A stretch of 35,098 bases of DNA from an uncultured Prevotella sp. GTDB lineage: Bacteria > Bacteroidota > Bacteroidia > Bacteroidales > Bacteroidaceae. Under the pieces are notes generated by a model, which did not search any database, was not told where the DNA came from, and saw only the letters and a list, made by a program, of their open reading frames with translations. Of the stretch, positions 16,789 through 25,500 are shown in pieces (within the stretch, counting starts at the first letter, position 1; every line of letters starts with the position of its first letter). Both the position numbers and the translations under genes were made by a program. The stretch lies in the NCBI GenBank assembly GCA_905235905.1, contig CAJONO010000119.1, forward strand, positions 1 through 35,098. The letters run 5' to 3'.

Positions 16789-17508
16789 TTATTTCTTTAT
16801 ATACCAAATGGCAGCAGTCATGTTGGTTGGGTAATTGTCGAGTGAATCTTCAGAACCATTAACAACGTTAGTACGGCTTCCTGTTGCAGTGACTGGCGAA
16901 AGCATTGTTACTATCTGTTGGCTTTGCATGTCGAACAGGATAAGGTCGAGCGAACTGTAGTCCTCAACATCTTTCAACTTGCCGAACTGGAGAATCTGTC
17001 CTTGTGTTTGGAGTGATCTCAACAACTTACAGACTCTCACGAAGTATTTAGTATCCATAATTCTCTGTACAAAAGCATCAGGCACAAATGGACGTTGGGA
17101 TGAAGGTGTAACAGCTGGCGTATTAATTGGTACTCCAACGACAGGAGTATTGGCAACAGGCAATGTGGCTGAACCTCCACCTATAGCAATGGCATCAGTT
17201 TTCTTGAGATACACAAAGTATTGTTTCAGATTACCACGGTCAATATTGATGTAGCTTGCATGGGGCATAACTTCTTCAACACTGAGTTGGGCATCATCGC
17301 TTCGATTGCTGTTGACATCAAGTAGTAGACGCTTTGTTGCACCAATCTTGGCTGTATCAGCATTGGGATGAGTATACTGATCCCAGAAATAAAATTCGTT
17401 CTGGCTTTTGATTTCGTTAATACGTTGCAAAAGCGTAGTCTTGTTCTGTGCAATAACAGACGTAACACAGAAAATAGCTGCAATTATGGAAATGACGTTT
17501 CTACTCAT
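16789..17508 (-). CDS. secreted protein of unknown function
   Basis: A 239-residue protein not recognised as a known family. It has a signal peptide (ending near SVIAQ), a charged N-terminal half and a Gly/Pro/Thr-rich stretch around residues 108-138 that looks like a flexible linker. A C-terminal segment contains 'VQRIMDTKYFVRVCKLLRSL' and a short strand-rich tail. It overlaps the preceding gene by 4 bp (ATGA) and is followed 17 bp later by the NTF2-like gene. The tight coupling suggests it is part of the same complex. Confidence 0.7.
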   Translation of the reverse strand: MSRNVISIIAAIFCVTSVIAQNKTTLLQRINEIKSQNEFYFWDQYTHPNADTAKIGATKRLLLDVNSNRSDDAQLSVEEVMPHASYINIDRGNLKQYFVYLKKTDAIAIGGGSATLPVANTPVVGVPINTPAVTPSSQRPFVPDAFVQRIMDTKYFVRVCKLLRSLQTQGQILQFGKLKDVEDYSSLDLILFDMQSQQIVTMLSPVTATGSRTNVVNGSEDSLDNYPTNMTAAIWYIKK

Positions 17509-18701
17509 GGCAGTTTAAAATTTGCTCCCGATTTTTTTGTCGGGGCTGTTCCAAATAACTTTTCTTTATCAATAGGCGGAATGTAGAGATAGACATCGGC
17601 CTGAACCGTTGGTGCTTCAGATGTAAGTTGTTCTGTGGGAATACGCAAACCGAAAAGGTGGTTATAGCCTTTAGGCAAATTGCTTGCAAACATCACGCCA
17701 CGGGTCTTGTCCTTTTGAACTCCATCACAGGCAAAGTAAAGGTTGCATCCTTGTTGGCGGCAGAATACCTTCAACTGGCTCAGCGGCATAGTGAGTTTCT
17801 GACGGTGATAGTTACTCAGATGAAAGTCCAATTCGATGGTCACATCAGGCACGGAACCGTCATCACACATCATCAGATTTGCAAATGTCTCAGCAGGGAA
17901 TTCAGGGTCGATGACCACAACCGGAAGCACTGCCTCCATCGACATCGTTACTGGTTTGTTATTGATAATGGTGTCGGCAGTCTCATAGACCGTTGTCAGT
18001 TTGTAGTAGACATTCTGATTAAGAAGGTCAATGATATAGGACTTACCCGGGATGACAAACAGCCCTTCCGTGCCATAAATGCTCAAGCTTTCTTCACTGA
18101 CCACAGTAGGATTCTGCTTCGCAGGCGATGGTGTGCTGGCCTCCAATTCTCTAACGAATGCCCTTTCCATATTTCGTCGCGTATCATTGTTCAGCAGTTC
18201 GTATTCAATAGGGATGCCTATCACGGCAACTTCTTTTTCTTCACGCTTCCAAGTGACGATATACAGCTTGTCTTCGCGGTTTTCAATAAAACATTCGCAC
18301 TCGCTCAACTTTTCTTTCAGCAATGTTTCCCAGCTGCCTTGCTTGAAGATGACTTTTGAGAGATAAAGCTGATTCGGGTTGACTTTATATTTCCAGTTCA
18401 GCACGGCATACTCCAGAAAATCATAGACCGGTGAAGGCTGTAGCAGGCGGAGCATGTCGTTGAACAAAGGAATTCCCACATGCTCAACTTCACCCATCGG
18501 GTCGGTTCGCAGACAAACGGTTCGCCCATCTTTTGAAGGCATTAAAATCGTTGTGTCTGGCATCAGCGAATCAGCGACTATCTGTAAGCCCAACACTTCA
18601 ACAGCCTTCCTCAACCTGTCAGCCTTGTAATTTTGGGCTGACAAGTTGAGGCAAGCTATTGCCAATGTAAGTAAAAGCACCAAATGGGATATTTGTTTCA
18701 T
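17505..18701 (-). CDS. secreted protein of unknown function
   Basis: A 398-residue protein with signal peptide (LNLSAQ end). No family is recognised. The sequence alternates helical and strand segments. It includes a region 'LYIVTWKREEKEVAVIGIPI' and a C-terminal part with 'LFGLRIPTEQ' and 'VQADVYLYIPPIDKEKLFG'. It overlaps the TolB/LysM gene stop by one base (TAATG) and the next gene by four bases, so the three are almost certainly translationally coupled. A periplasmic adaptor role is a guess from context. Confidence 0.75.
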   Translation of the reverse strand: MKQISHLVLLLTLAIACLNLSAQNYKADRLRKAVEVLGLQIVADSLMPDTTILMPSKDGRTVCLRTDPMGEVEHVGIPLFNDMLRLLQPSPVYDFLEYAVLNWKYKVNPNQLYLSKVIFKQGSWETLLKEKLSECECFIENREDKLYIVTWKREEKEVAVIGIPIEYELLNNDTRRNMERAFVRELEASTPSPAKQNPTVVSEESLSIYGTEGLFVIPGKSYIIDLLNQNVYYKLTTVYETADTIINNKPVTMSMEAVLPVVVIDPEFPAETFANLMMCDDGSVPDVTIELDFHLSNYHRQKLTMPLSQLKVFCRQQGCNLYFACDGVQKDKTRGVMFASNLPKGYNHLFGLRIPTEQLTSEAPTVQADVYLYIPPIDKEKLFGTAPTKKSGANFKLP

Positions 18702-19885
18702 TATTGTGCCGATACTTTAAGCTTCATTCCTGGGGTAATAGTCATTGTCATCAGACTGTTCCATCGAACAATGTCCTTTACGGTTACACCATAGCGACGG
18801 GCAATATCTGTAATTGTTTCGCCATTTTGAACAATATGAATAGTACCCGATGGGACTGGTGGAATTGGTTGGTCAACAATCGTTTCTGTTGAAGTTTTTT
18901 CTGAAGAGGTAGATGTAGCCTGACCATAACGGAATCTCCAAATCTGATAGTGTTTGTCACGTCCTCCACGGTCGCTGGTGAAATAAATGTTGCCGTCGTT
19001 TGCCCAGTAAGGCTCACCATCAAACGACTTGTTGATAGTCAATTGAGTAAGTCCGTTGCCGTTGCGGTCTAAAACATAGAGGTCTGCATCACCCTTCTGC
19101 TGTTTAGTACACTGGAAAACGATGTTTCTCCCGTCGGGGCTAAAGCATGGGCGCCATACTGACCCCATGCTCACATCAGTCAGTTGAGTAAGATTGCTGC
19201 CGTCAGCATTTATGGTACATAGGCTTGTGGTATATCCGTCACTCGCATATTTTACGAAGACTATGCTGCGGCCATCGGGTGAGAATGCTGGTGTGCGCCC
19301 CATTCCTAACTGGATGTTTTCATTGCTCTGCAAATCTTTTATCCAGAGTTCTGTATCCTTTTCATTTCTGCCAAGATTCACTTTTTCATAGACGATTCTC
19401 TTGCCGTCGCTACTGATGCTGGGATATCTCTCATGGGCATTTGGCGTGTTGGTAATCTGTTTGAGGGCGCCGCCTTGTGTGGCATTCACCATATACAGGT
19501 CGCTAACGGAGTTCCCTTCGGGGCATCCGTCAAAGACCACCAAATTCGTTGCTGCGCAATACGATGGTGCAATGTTCTTGCTGTTACCCCCCGTCAGCTG
19601 AACTACCGACATACTTGTCGGGTTGTCTTTGCGGTAGATATTTCGGTTGCCTGCATTGTCGCGTACAGACATAAACAGGTTTCGCCCTCCGTTACCGCCG
19701 TGTGGGAAGTCACACCGATATACCGACTCGTGCACCTTCGTCAGAGCCGTCAAGTTCTCACCTGGAGAATACACGACATGTGTCTCTACTGTTGGCTCCA
19801 CAACCACGGTCTTACATCCTGTAACCGATATGGAAGCCATTATTACAATTGCCAGATGCTCGGCATTAAAAGTTTTGTTATTCAT
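18701..19885 (-). CDS. lipoprotein with TolB-type beta-propeller and C-terminal LysM domain
   Basis: A 394-residue protein with lipobox SVTGC (Cys24). Residues about 60-320 carry PD40/WD40-like propeller blades of the TolB type, with repeated 'PSISSDGKRIVY', 'PAFSPDGRSIVF' and 'PCFSPDGRNIVF' motifs. Residues about 348-392 are a LysM module (VQNGETITDIARRYGVTVKD) expected to bind peptidoglycan. The layout of lipid anchor, propeller and murein-binding end is similar in plan to PorE of the type IX secretion system, which has an OmpA-type end instead. It is the second gene of the operon, 11 bp after the small barrel gene. It probably scaffolds a cell-wall-anchored complex. Confidence 0.88.
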   Translation of the reverse strand: MNNKTFNAEHLAIVIMASISVTGCKTVVVEPTVETHVVYSPGENLTALTKVHESVYRCDFPHGGNGGRNLFMSVRDNAGNRNIYRKDNPTSMSVVQLTGGNSKNIAPSYCAATNLVVFDGCPEGNSVSDLYMVNATQGGALKQITNTPNAHERYPSISSDGKRIVYEKVNLGRNEKDTELWIKDLQSNENIQLGMGRTPAFSPDGRSIVFVKYASDGYTTSLCTINADGSNLTQLTDVSMGSVWRPCFSPDGRNIVFQCTKQQKGDADLYVLDRNGNGLTQLTINKSFDGEPYWANDGNIYFTSDRGGRDKHYQIWRFRYGQATSTSSEKTSTETIVDQPIPPVPSGTIHIVQNGETITDIARRYGVTVKDIVRWNSLMTMTITPGMKLKVSAQ

Positions 19886-19896
19886 AGTTATACCTT

Positions 19897-20454
19897 TTAC
19901 AGATTGATACCTAATTGCGCATAAAAACCATCTGCTTTGTAGTTCTTACCAAACTTCCATTTGGGAGCCCAAATGTGATAGCCTGCTGAAAGTACAACTT
20001 TCTTGTAGGCTAAAGTCGCCTTAATGCCGGCAAAGCCATCACAATAATACTTCTCCTTAAAATCACCACGGTCATATTCCTCACACTGCCTTAACGATGG
20101 CCCTATCTCTGGAGTAACAAGAATCTTCACATCGCTATTTGAATAAACACCAAACGAATAATTGAGGACAAGGTCGGCATTGCTAACATTTTGGTGGTTG
20201 CTGAATTTCCAATTAGACCTGATGTTCACACCTAATCCAACACCATTGAAATTGTAGGCACCAAACGATAACCCATAAAACTCAGCGCCATCGTATGAAT
20301 AGAATCCGAGTCCATAGTAGCCCACTCCGCTATCTGTATCATCAGATATCACAGCCTGAGGTGTCGACACAACAACATCGTCAGGATAATTGCTTTCCGC
20401 ACTTGCATTGAAGTAAAGAAAAGCCATCATGGATAAAACAAATACCTTTTTCAT
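19897..20454 (-). CDS. small outer-membrane barrel-like protein
   Basis: A 185-residue protein with signal peptide (FNASAES end). It has alternating aromatic and glycine strands such as 'YYGLGFYSYDGAEFYGLSFG' and 'GVGLGVNIRSNWKF', and a C-terminal strand ending in Leu, all fitting an eight-stranded beta-barrel. It is the first gene of the seven-gene operon, immediately downstream of a long structured leader. No specific family is recognised. It could be a porin-like partner of the PEGA/barrel protein. Confidence 0.7.
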   Translation of the reverse strand: MKKVFVLSMMAFLYFNASAESNYPDDVVVSTPQAVISDDTDSGVGYYGLGFYSYDGAEFYGLSFGAYNFNGVGLGVNIRSNWKFSNHQNVSNADLVLNYSFGVYSNSDVKILVTPEIGPSLRQCEEYDRGDFKEKYYCDGFAGIKATLAYKKVVLSAGYHIWAPKWKFGKNYKADGFYAQLGINL

Positions 20455-20521
20455 ATTAATACTTTTTCGTTAATACTTTCTTTGTTCAATGGGAAGTCAG
20501 CACTAACTATGGGGCGTAAAG

Positions 20522-20662
20522 AAAGCGCAGACCTGCCATATTTCCTGCCAGGCCTGGTACAGCCTCTAATCTACTATGGAAGTCTGCGCTTTATGCGCAC
20601 ACTTCAACGTAGATTAGATTTGCTCGATAAAATCCCTTTCGAGGTACCAGTTCGGCAGGAAA
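20522..20662. other. structured leader: nested and competing inverted repeats
   Basis: Four stems nest in one extended foldback: 20541-20549 with 20654-20662 (TTTCCTGCC), 20554-20560 with 20644-20650 (CTGGTAC), 20566-20574 with 20609-20617 (CTAATCTAC), and an apical GAAGT-c-TGCGC hairpin at 20579-20605. A further 11-bp arm, AAAGCGCAGAC at 20522-20532, is a perfect complement of 20582-20592. Pairing there would break the apical hairpin, so two folds compete. It lies 68-208 bp upstream of the operon's first ATG. It could be a regulatory RNA leader, a small RNA or a palindromic mobile repeat. Confidence 0.65.
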
Positions 20663-20702
20663 ATTGAGCAATCAAAATGCAGTGTTACTATGAACACACC
20701 GA

Positions 20703-20710
20703 CAAAATTA
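20703..20710 (-). promoter_or_regulatory. candidate -7 box of the seven-gene envelope operon
   Basis: The complement of 20703-20710 is TAATTTTG (TAnnTTTG). It is the only such box found upstream of 20454. No good -33 element was seen. Use of it would give a leader of about 240 nt containing the whole foldback. Confidence 0.35.
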
Positions 20711-20950
20711 CACAAATTTTCGCAAATCGCCTAACTTCTTTAAAAAAATATGCAAAAAGGAATATAAAATTTAACCGTTTTTATGATTCGGGAGGCAGAA
20801 AAGGGAGGTGAGGTTGGAGTTCAAGATAGTTCCTGATGTCAGCAGCCAATATATGGGTGTTATATCTCAGAAGTACAAGATTGGACTGTTCTGCTGACAA
20901 GATCAATGGTCTCGATTGTTTGTGAATGGAAGAAATGGTAATACGTCTGA
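20711..20950. other. intergenic stretch without recognised features
   Basis: AT-rich sequence between the operon promoter region and the isomerase remnant. No open frame, repeat or clear terminator was recognised in it. Confidence 0.5.
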
Positions 20951-21250
20951 TTATTTCAGAATTTCCTCTAATAATTCTTTATGATGTCCTGGCAGAACGA
21001 TGTGATGATTACCAATAGGGTTCATGAGGAAATAGGAGGCTATGCCTGCCTCTGACAGCTTGACTACTAGCTGAGTCCTGCAAAGGTCATGCTTTGCCTG
21101 ATTCCTAACCAGTTCTTCCTCGGCGATGAAATGGCGCGAAAGGTCGCCCGACACCTTAAACAGCGTGACAGGCCCCTCGTGCATGTAGCCCCTAATGCCT
21201 ACGCCGATGCCCGATTCGAAGTGGGTGTCGTACTCATAGCGTTCCACGTT
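20951..21250 (-). pseudogene. C-terminal remnant of a sugar isomerase-like gene
   Basis: About 98 codons read well as the C-terminal end of an L-fucose/L-arabinose isomerase-like enzyme, with 'THFESGIGVGIRGYMHEGP', 'VTLFKVSGDLSRHFIAEEEL', 'LCRTQ' and 'NPIGNHHIVLPGHHKELLEE'. The part encoding the N-terminal domains and most of the active site is absent. Sequence to the right does not continue the family in any frame. The frame extends to an ATG at 21286, but its first residues look random. Family assignment is from memory of the conserved C-terminal pattern and is moderate. The fragment marks a past deletion or rearrangement at the border of the seven-gene operon. Confidence 0.6.
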
Positions 21251-21384
21251 AAGTGAAGCTGCAAGCCGATTACTTGGACGAGCCAAGCGATAAGATGGAA
21301 CGGCCTAATCTCACAGCGATTTCGTTTAGTGTGGCTAATAGCCGCTACAAAGGACGGATATACTTCAGCATTCGGACTAGAGGG

Positions 21385-22503
21385 CTACTGTATTCTTACG
21401 TTGATAATTACCTTGGCATGGTCGGGGTCGTTGGTAATCATGAGTATGCGGGGCTTGGTCTTCTGGCGTAGCAGTTTGTTGCGGTCGGCAGTAATTTTGA
21501 GCTTCGCCTGGTCGCCGGGTTGCAGTTCGCGCTTGCCAAGCGTAATCTTAAGTCCTGGCGTAAACATCTGGAGCGAGGATATGTTGAGGTTGGTGCGCCC
21601 CTTGTTGGTGATGACGATGGTTTCCGACTTGTGCATCTTGCCGTCGATAAGGCCCAAGCGGACAGTATCGCTTGTGATTGTCATCTTGGGGGCATACTGC
21701 TTGTTGGTCCCCTCGAACGAGGTGAGGTCGGGCAGGGCCACCACAGAGACGGGCACCTCGTTGTCGGCTGTCACCTTCTCGCCGAGCCTGCTGGCTAAAT
21801 AGACCGTGGTCTGTGTGAGGCCGTAGCCGTGAATCTGCCTCGAGTCGAGTGTCACGGTAATCTTGCCTGTCTCTTCGGGGCGCAGCTTCTCGGGTGTGAC
21901 AGTGGCGGTGAAATAGGGTGGCAGGTGCTGCAGATTGGGTGTCATCTCCGTGTCCGAGTTGTTCAGGATGTTGATGGTTTGCTGTGGCTGGTCGCCTTTG
22001 TTCACGTCGTCAAACTCAAGCACGTTCCTGTCGGCCAGCAGGTCGCCCATGGCATAGGGATAGGTCTTGCTGTAGTCTTTCACCTCGGCCACGACGATGC
22101 CCTTCATGGTGAGCCAGAGGGGCTTGTCGTTAGCATTGCTGTAGACGGCACACTGCTTCACGTAGTGGCCCATCGTCTGGCCGTTGTATATCAGCTCGAT
22201 AGTGCTTTTGTCGCCACCGCCGAGGCTTGTCCGCGACACGTGGAACGACGTGCAGCCGCAGTCGGGCTTGATGTCCTTGATGTTGAGGCGCTTAGAGCCT
22301 TTGTTCTTCAGTTCGAAAACGGCCTTCACTGGTTCCATGAAGGCGCTCTTTCCACATTCTATGGTGGTCTTCTCTGCGACGAGCTTTTGCGCCGCCGTGG
22401 GGAGGACGAGGGCCTGTGGAGAAGAGAAAAAGACAATTGCTGCCGCTCTAAGGAGTGCAGAAGTGCGTATGTGCAGGAGTGCTGACTTTAGCTTTGCAAT
22501 CAT
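21385..22503 (-). CDS. DUF1573-family secreted protein
   Basis: A 372-residue protein with an N-terminal hydrophobic segment (about 15-40). Three Ig/ASH-like beta-sandwich domains follow. The first carries the DUF1573 hallmark 'IKPDCGCTSFHV', and the later ones include 'INILNNSDTEM' and 'IVITNKGRTNLNISSL'. DUF1573 proteins are common exported Bacteroidetes proteins of unclear function. The signal region is partly encoded by an octamer repeat (22451-22482), giving an unusually long n-region. It begins 19 bp after the alpha-2-macroglobulin gene and is the last gene of that operon. Confidence 0.88.
   Translation of the reverse strand: MIAKLKSALLHIRTSALLRAAAIVFFSSPQALVLPTAAQKLVAEKTTIECGKSAFMEPVKAVFELKNKGSKRLNIKDIKPDCGCTSFHVSRTSLGGGDKSTIELIYNGQTMGHYVKQCAVYSNANDKPLWLTMKGIVVAEVKDYSKTYPYAMGDLLADRNVLEFDDVNKGDQPQQTINILNNSDTEMTPNLQHLPPYFTATVTPEKLRPEETGKITVTLDSRQIHGYGLTQTTVYLASRLGEKVTADNEVPVSVVALPDLTSFEGTNKQYAPKMTITSDTVRLGLIDGKMHKSETIVITNKGRTNLNISSLQMFTPGLKITLGKRELQPGDQAKLKITADRNKLLRQKTKPRILMITNDPDHAKVIINVRIQ
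22451..22482. repeat. four 8-bp units in the DUF1573 signal-peptide region
   Basis: Units AGGAGTGC, AGAAGTGC, GTATGTGC and AGGAGTGC run without gaps and encode ALLHIRTSALL of the N-terminus. Confidence 0.55.
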
Positions 22504-22507
22504 ATTG

Positions 22508-22542
22508 TTCAGTTTTCAATCTTCAATCTTCAATTTTCAATG
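22508..22542. repeat. heptamer array spanning the alpha-2-macroglobulin stop codon
   Basis: On the minus strand the units are ATTGAAA, ATTGAAG, ATTGAAG, ATTGAAA and ACTGAAC. The array supplies the last codons (LKIED) and the stop of the alpha-2-macroglobulin, plus most of the 19-bp gap before the DUF1573 start. Confidence 0.65.
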
Positions 22543-25500
22543 TAATTGAGTGAGTGGTGGCACGGAACTCTGGGGCGTAGGCGCAGCCAGCGGTGCAGGT
22601 GCCTGTCTCGTACTGTCCGGCACGGTCTATGTAGTATTCCGTCTCGATGACGTGCTTGCCCTTGCGAAGCATGTCGAAGAAATAGTGCGTGGCATTGTCT
22701 TTCGGTGCGCAGTAGTAGCCCCAGTGGTAGCCGCTCAGCTGGTTGACAGGCTCCATGCAGGCGGCTCGACGGTCAACGACTTCGACAAAGTCGAGGTCGC
22801 GCTGGGCCTCGATGGTAAGGCGCACCTTGATGCGCTGCCCCACTTTTAATGGGCCAGTAAGGGTTGAGAGGTGAGAGGTGAGAGGTGAGTGGTCAGTGAT
22901 AATTTCCCGCTTCACGCTGATCTCACTGCCCTGGTCCTGAATGTCGTTCGTGTTCTGCATGAACTGGGCATAGACAGCGCCCCATGAGGTGCCCGTCGAT
23001 GTCTTCTCGGCCTTGAACTCCTTCTTGCCCTCGGCAGGCATGGCCGTCTTCACATAGCCCACGCCGGCAGTGGCCTCACTCGTTTCGAGCGGCTGGCCGT
23101 CGATGCTGAGTCGGGTCTTTGCCTGCGGTGCAAGTGCTTGTTTGTTCCCATTGAGGAAGGCATAGATGGCATCGGCCGAGTTGATGGGCGTGTCCCAGGC
23201 CTGAGTGCGCTTCTCCTGCAAGAGCCAGCGGCGCATCTCGTCGATGGTCGCGGTGTCGCGGGGCGTAAGTCGCTGAATGGCCTCGATGGCAGCCACCTGA
23301 GTGGGAATGCGGTAGTCGCGCCAGGAGTAGCCGGCACGGGACGTGTCGTAGTAGCGGCCCATGTCTTCGCGATAGACGGTGTACTCTTTCAGGCTCTTCA
23401 CATAGAGAGGAGCACTGAGGATGATGGCCGAGAGAGCCTTCTCGTAGATGGTCTGGTTCTTGACGTCTTTCTTCAGTAGCTTCTTCAGGTAGGCCTGTGC
23501 CTCCTTGACCTTTGCCGAAGGTGTGCGCCCGTCGAGCGTAGAGAGATAGAGGTATTGCAGGGCTTTGAAGGTGGGGAAGGTCTGCTTCACGCCTTTCTTC
23601 TCCTCCTTCTTCATTTCGGCCACAAGCTCGAGAATCTCCTTGTCCATGAACTTGAAGGCTTTGTCGAGTTGAGGGTTGAGGGTTGAGATTTGAGATTTGT
23701 TGGTCATTTGGCCGAGGCGCACCAGCATCTCACTGATTTCGACGGTCATGCAGAACGAACCAGGCATTTCCGGCCACCAGCTCCAAGAGCCGTCGGCGTT
23801 CTGCAGCTTCTTCAAATTCTCGACAGCGTTGCTGAGTCGGCTTTGCATCAGGTTCTCGTCGAAGAAGTCGCCGAGGCTCTGTTTCTGTTCGCTTTCGCGG
23901 TCGGCATCCATCACCCAGGGTGTCTCGCTGAGCACGAGGTCTTTCAGCTCCTCATTCTTCTCGAGCGAAGAGTGGAGGGTGAGAAGCGAAGCATCTTCCC
24001 GTTTCCACATCTCAAACACGTGCTTGGCCTGCGGGTTCTGCTTCAAGATGTGCTGGCCAATGCTGTTGGCATAGTAGGCTGCTGCCTGGCAGATGGCGCA
24101 GTTGTCGTAGGGATGGGCCACGGAGGGCAGAGCCTGGATCATGAGCCAGGCGGGGTTGTTCGTATATTCTATTGTGAGCTTTGAGGTCAGAGGTGAGAGG
24201 TCAGAGGTCAGAGGTGAGAGGTCAGAGGTCAGAGGTGAGAGGTCAGAGGTCAGAGGTGAGAGGTCAGAGGTGAGAGGTGAGAGGTCAGAGGTGAGAGGTG
24301 AGGGTTGAGAGTTTACTCCCGCTTTTGGGAAGAGTGCTTCCAGATTGATGGTCTTGGTGCCGGGCTGCGTCTGCGTGAAGGGCACAGTAATGGTGACGCG
24401 CTCGCGGTTGGGCAGCACGGGCAGATAGTGCTGCTCGCCGTCTGAGAAGGTGTCGCCGATGGCTGAAACGCGGCAGACGAGCAACGAATGGCCCTGCAGC
24501 TTCTCCTGGGGAATGCGGAAGCTGATGGAAGCCGTATTGTTTGCCTCTAACAGACAGATTACTTGCTCCTCGAAGACAACACCGTTGCTCTCGGGTTCCA
24601 GCAGCTTCAGTTGTGCCGTAGTGCTGACAGTCTTGTCGGTGGTGTTGAAGATGCGAGCCGAAATGGTGCCCTCGTCGCCCATGCGGAGGAAACGCGGCAT
24701 GTTCGGCTGAACCATCACGTCTTTCTTGGCCACTGCTTCGCCATCGATATAGCCGTGCATCATATTCTTCGAGTGGGCAATGCCCATGAAGCGCCAGGTG
24801 GTGAGGCTCTCAGGCAGCGTGAACTTCAGCGAAACGAGCCCTGTAGAGTCGGCAAGTAGCTGAGGATAGAAGAAGGCGGTTTCCTGCAGGTTCTCACGCA
24901 TCTGCATCTCTGGCTGTTGCGTCTCAGCCTCTTGTGTCTCTGTCCCATCTTCGTCAGCAGTCTCGGGTGCTGCAAAGCGGCTTCCCATGGCCTCGTCGTT
25001 GCCTGCCGCATCGAAGGCTACAACGGCCTTCTGGGAGGCGACAGCTACCTCATGAAGTACCATGCCTTCCTCTTGAACTACCATTCCGGCCTTCATCACA
25101 TTTCGCGTAAGGTAGCGACGGTGCAACGAGAAAACGGGGAAGCAGTCGTGGTCGAAATGGCTGAAGCGCAACTCCCTAACACTGAGCTGGCCTTCGTGCT
25201 TATAGCCATGACAGCCGGCCATGCCCCTATCCAAGAAACTCCAGTGGAGCGATGCCATGGGTAGCCAGTTCTGAGGTTCGAGCGACCACTGGTGCTGACC
25301 GTTCTGTCCGAGTATCTGGTCGAGGCTCTTGTCGTAGAGGGTGGCCATGAGCTGGAATCGTGCTCCGGCCTTCGCTGTGTCTGATGTCTGGGCCTCGTCG
25401 ACCGCTCCCGGATTTTCAGGTGCCTCAATCTTCAGCGTCCACTCTTCCTGCTGACCAGGCGTAAGGCGGTCGCGGAAAGTTTCCCACTTCAGTTTCAGTT

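Noticed and set aside
20482..20667. 61-codon plus-strand open frame in the foldback region
   Set aside because: No family was recognised, and its sequence is dictated by the inverted repeats. It is kept only as a remark in the foldback finding.
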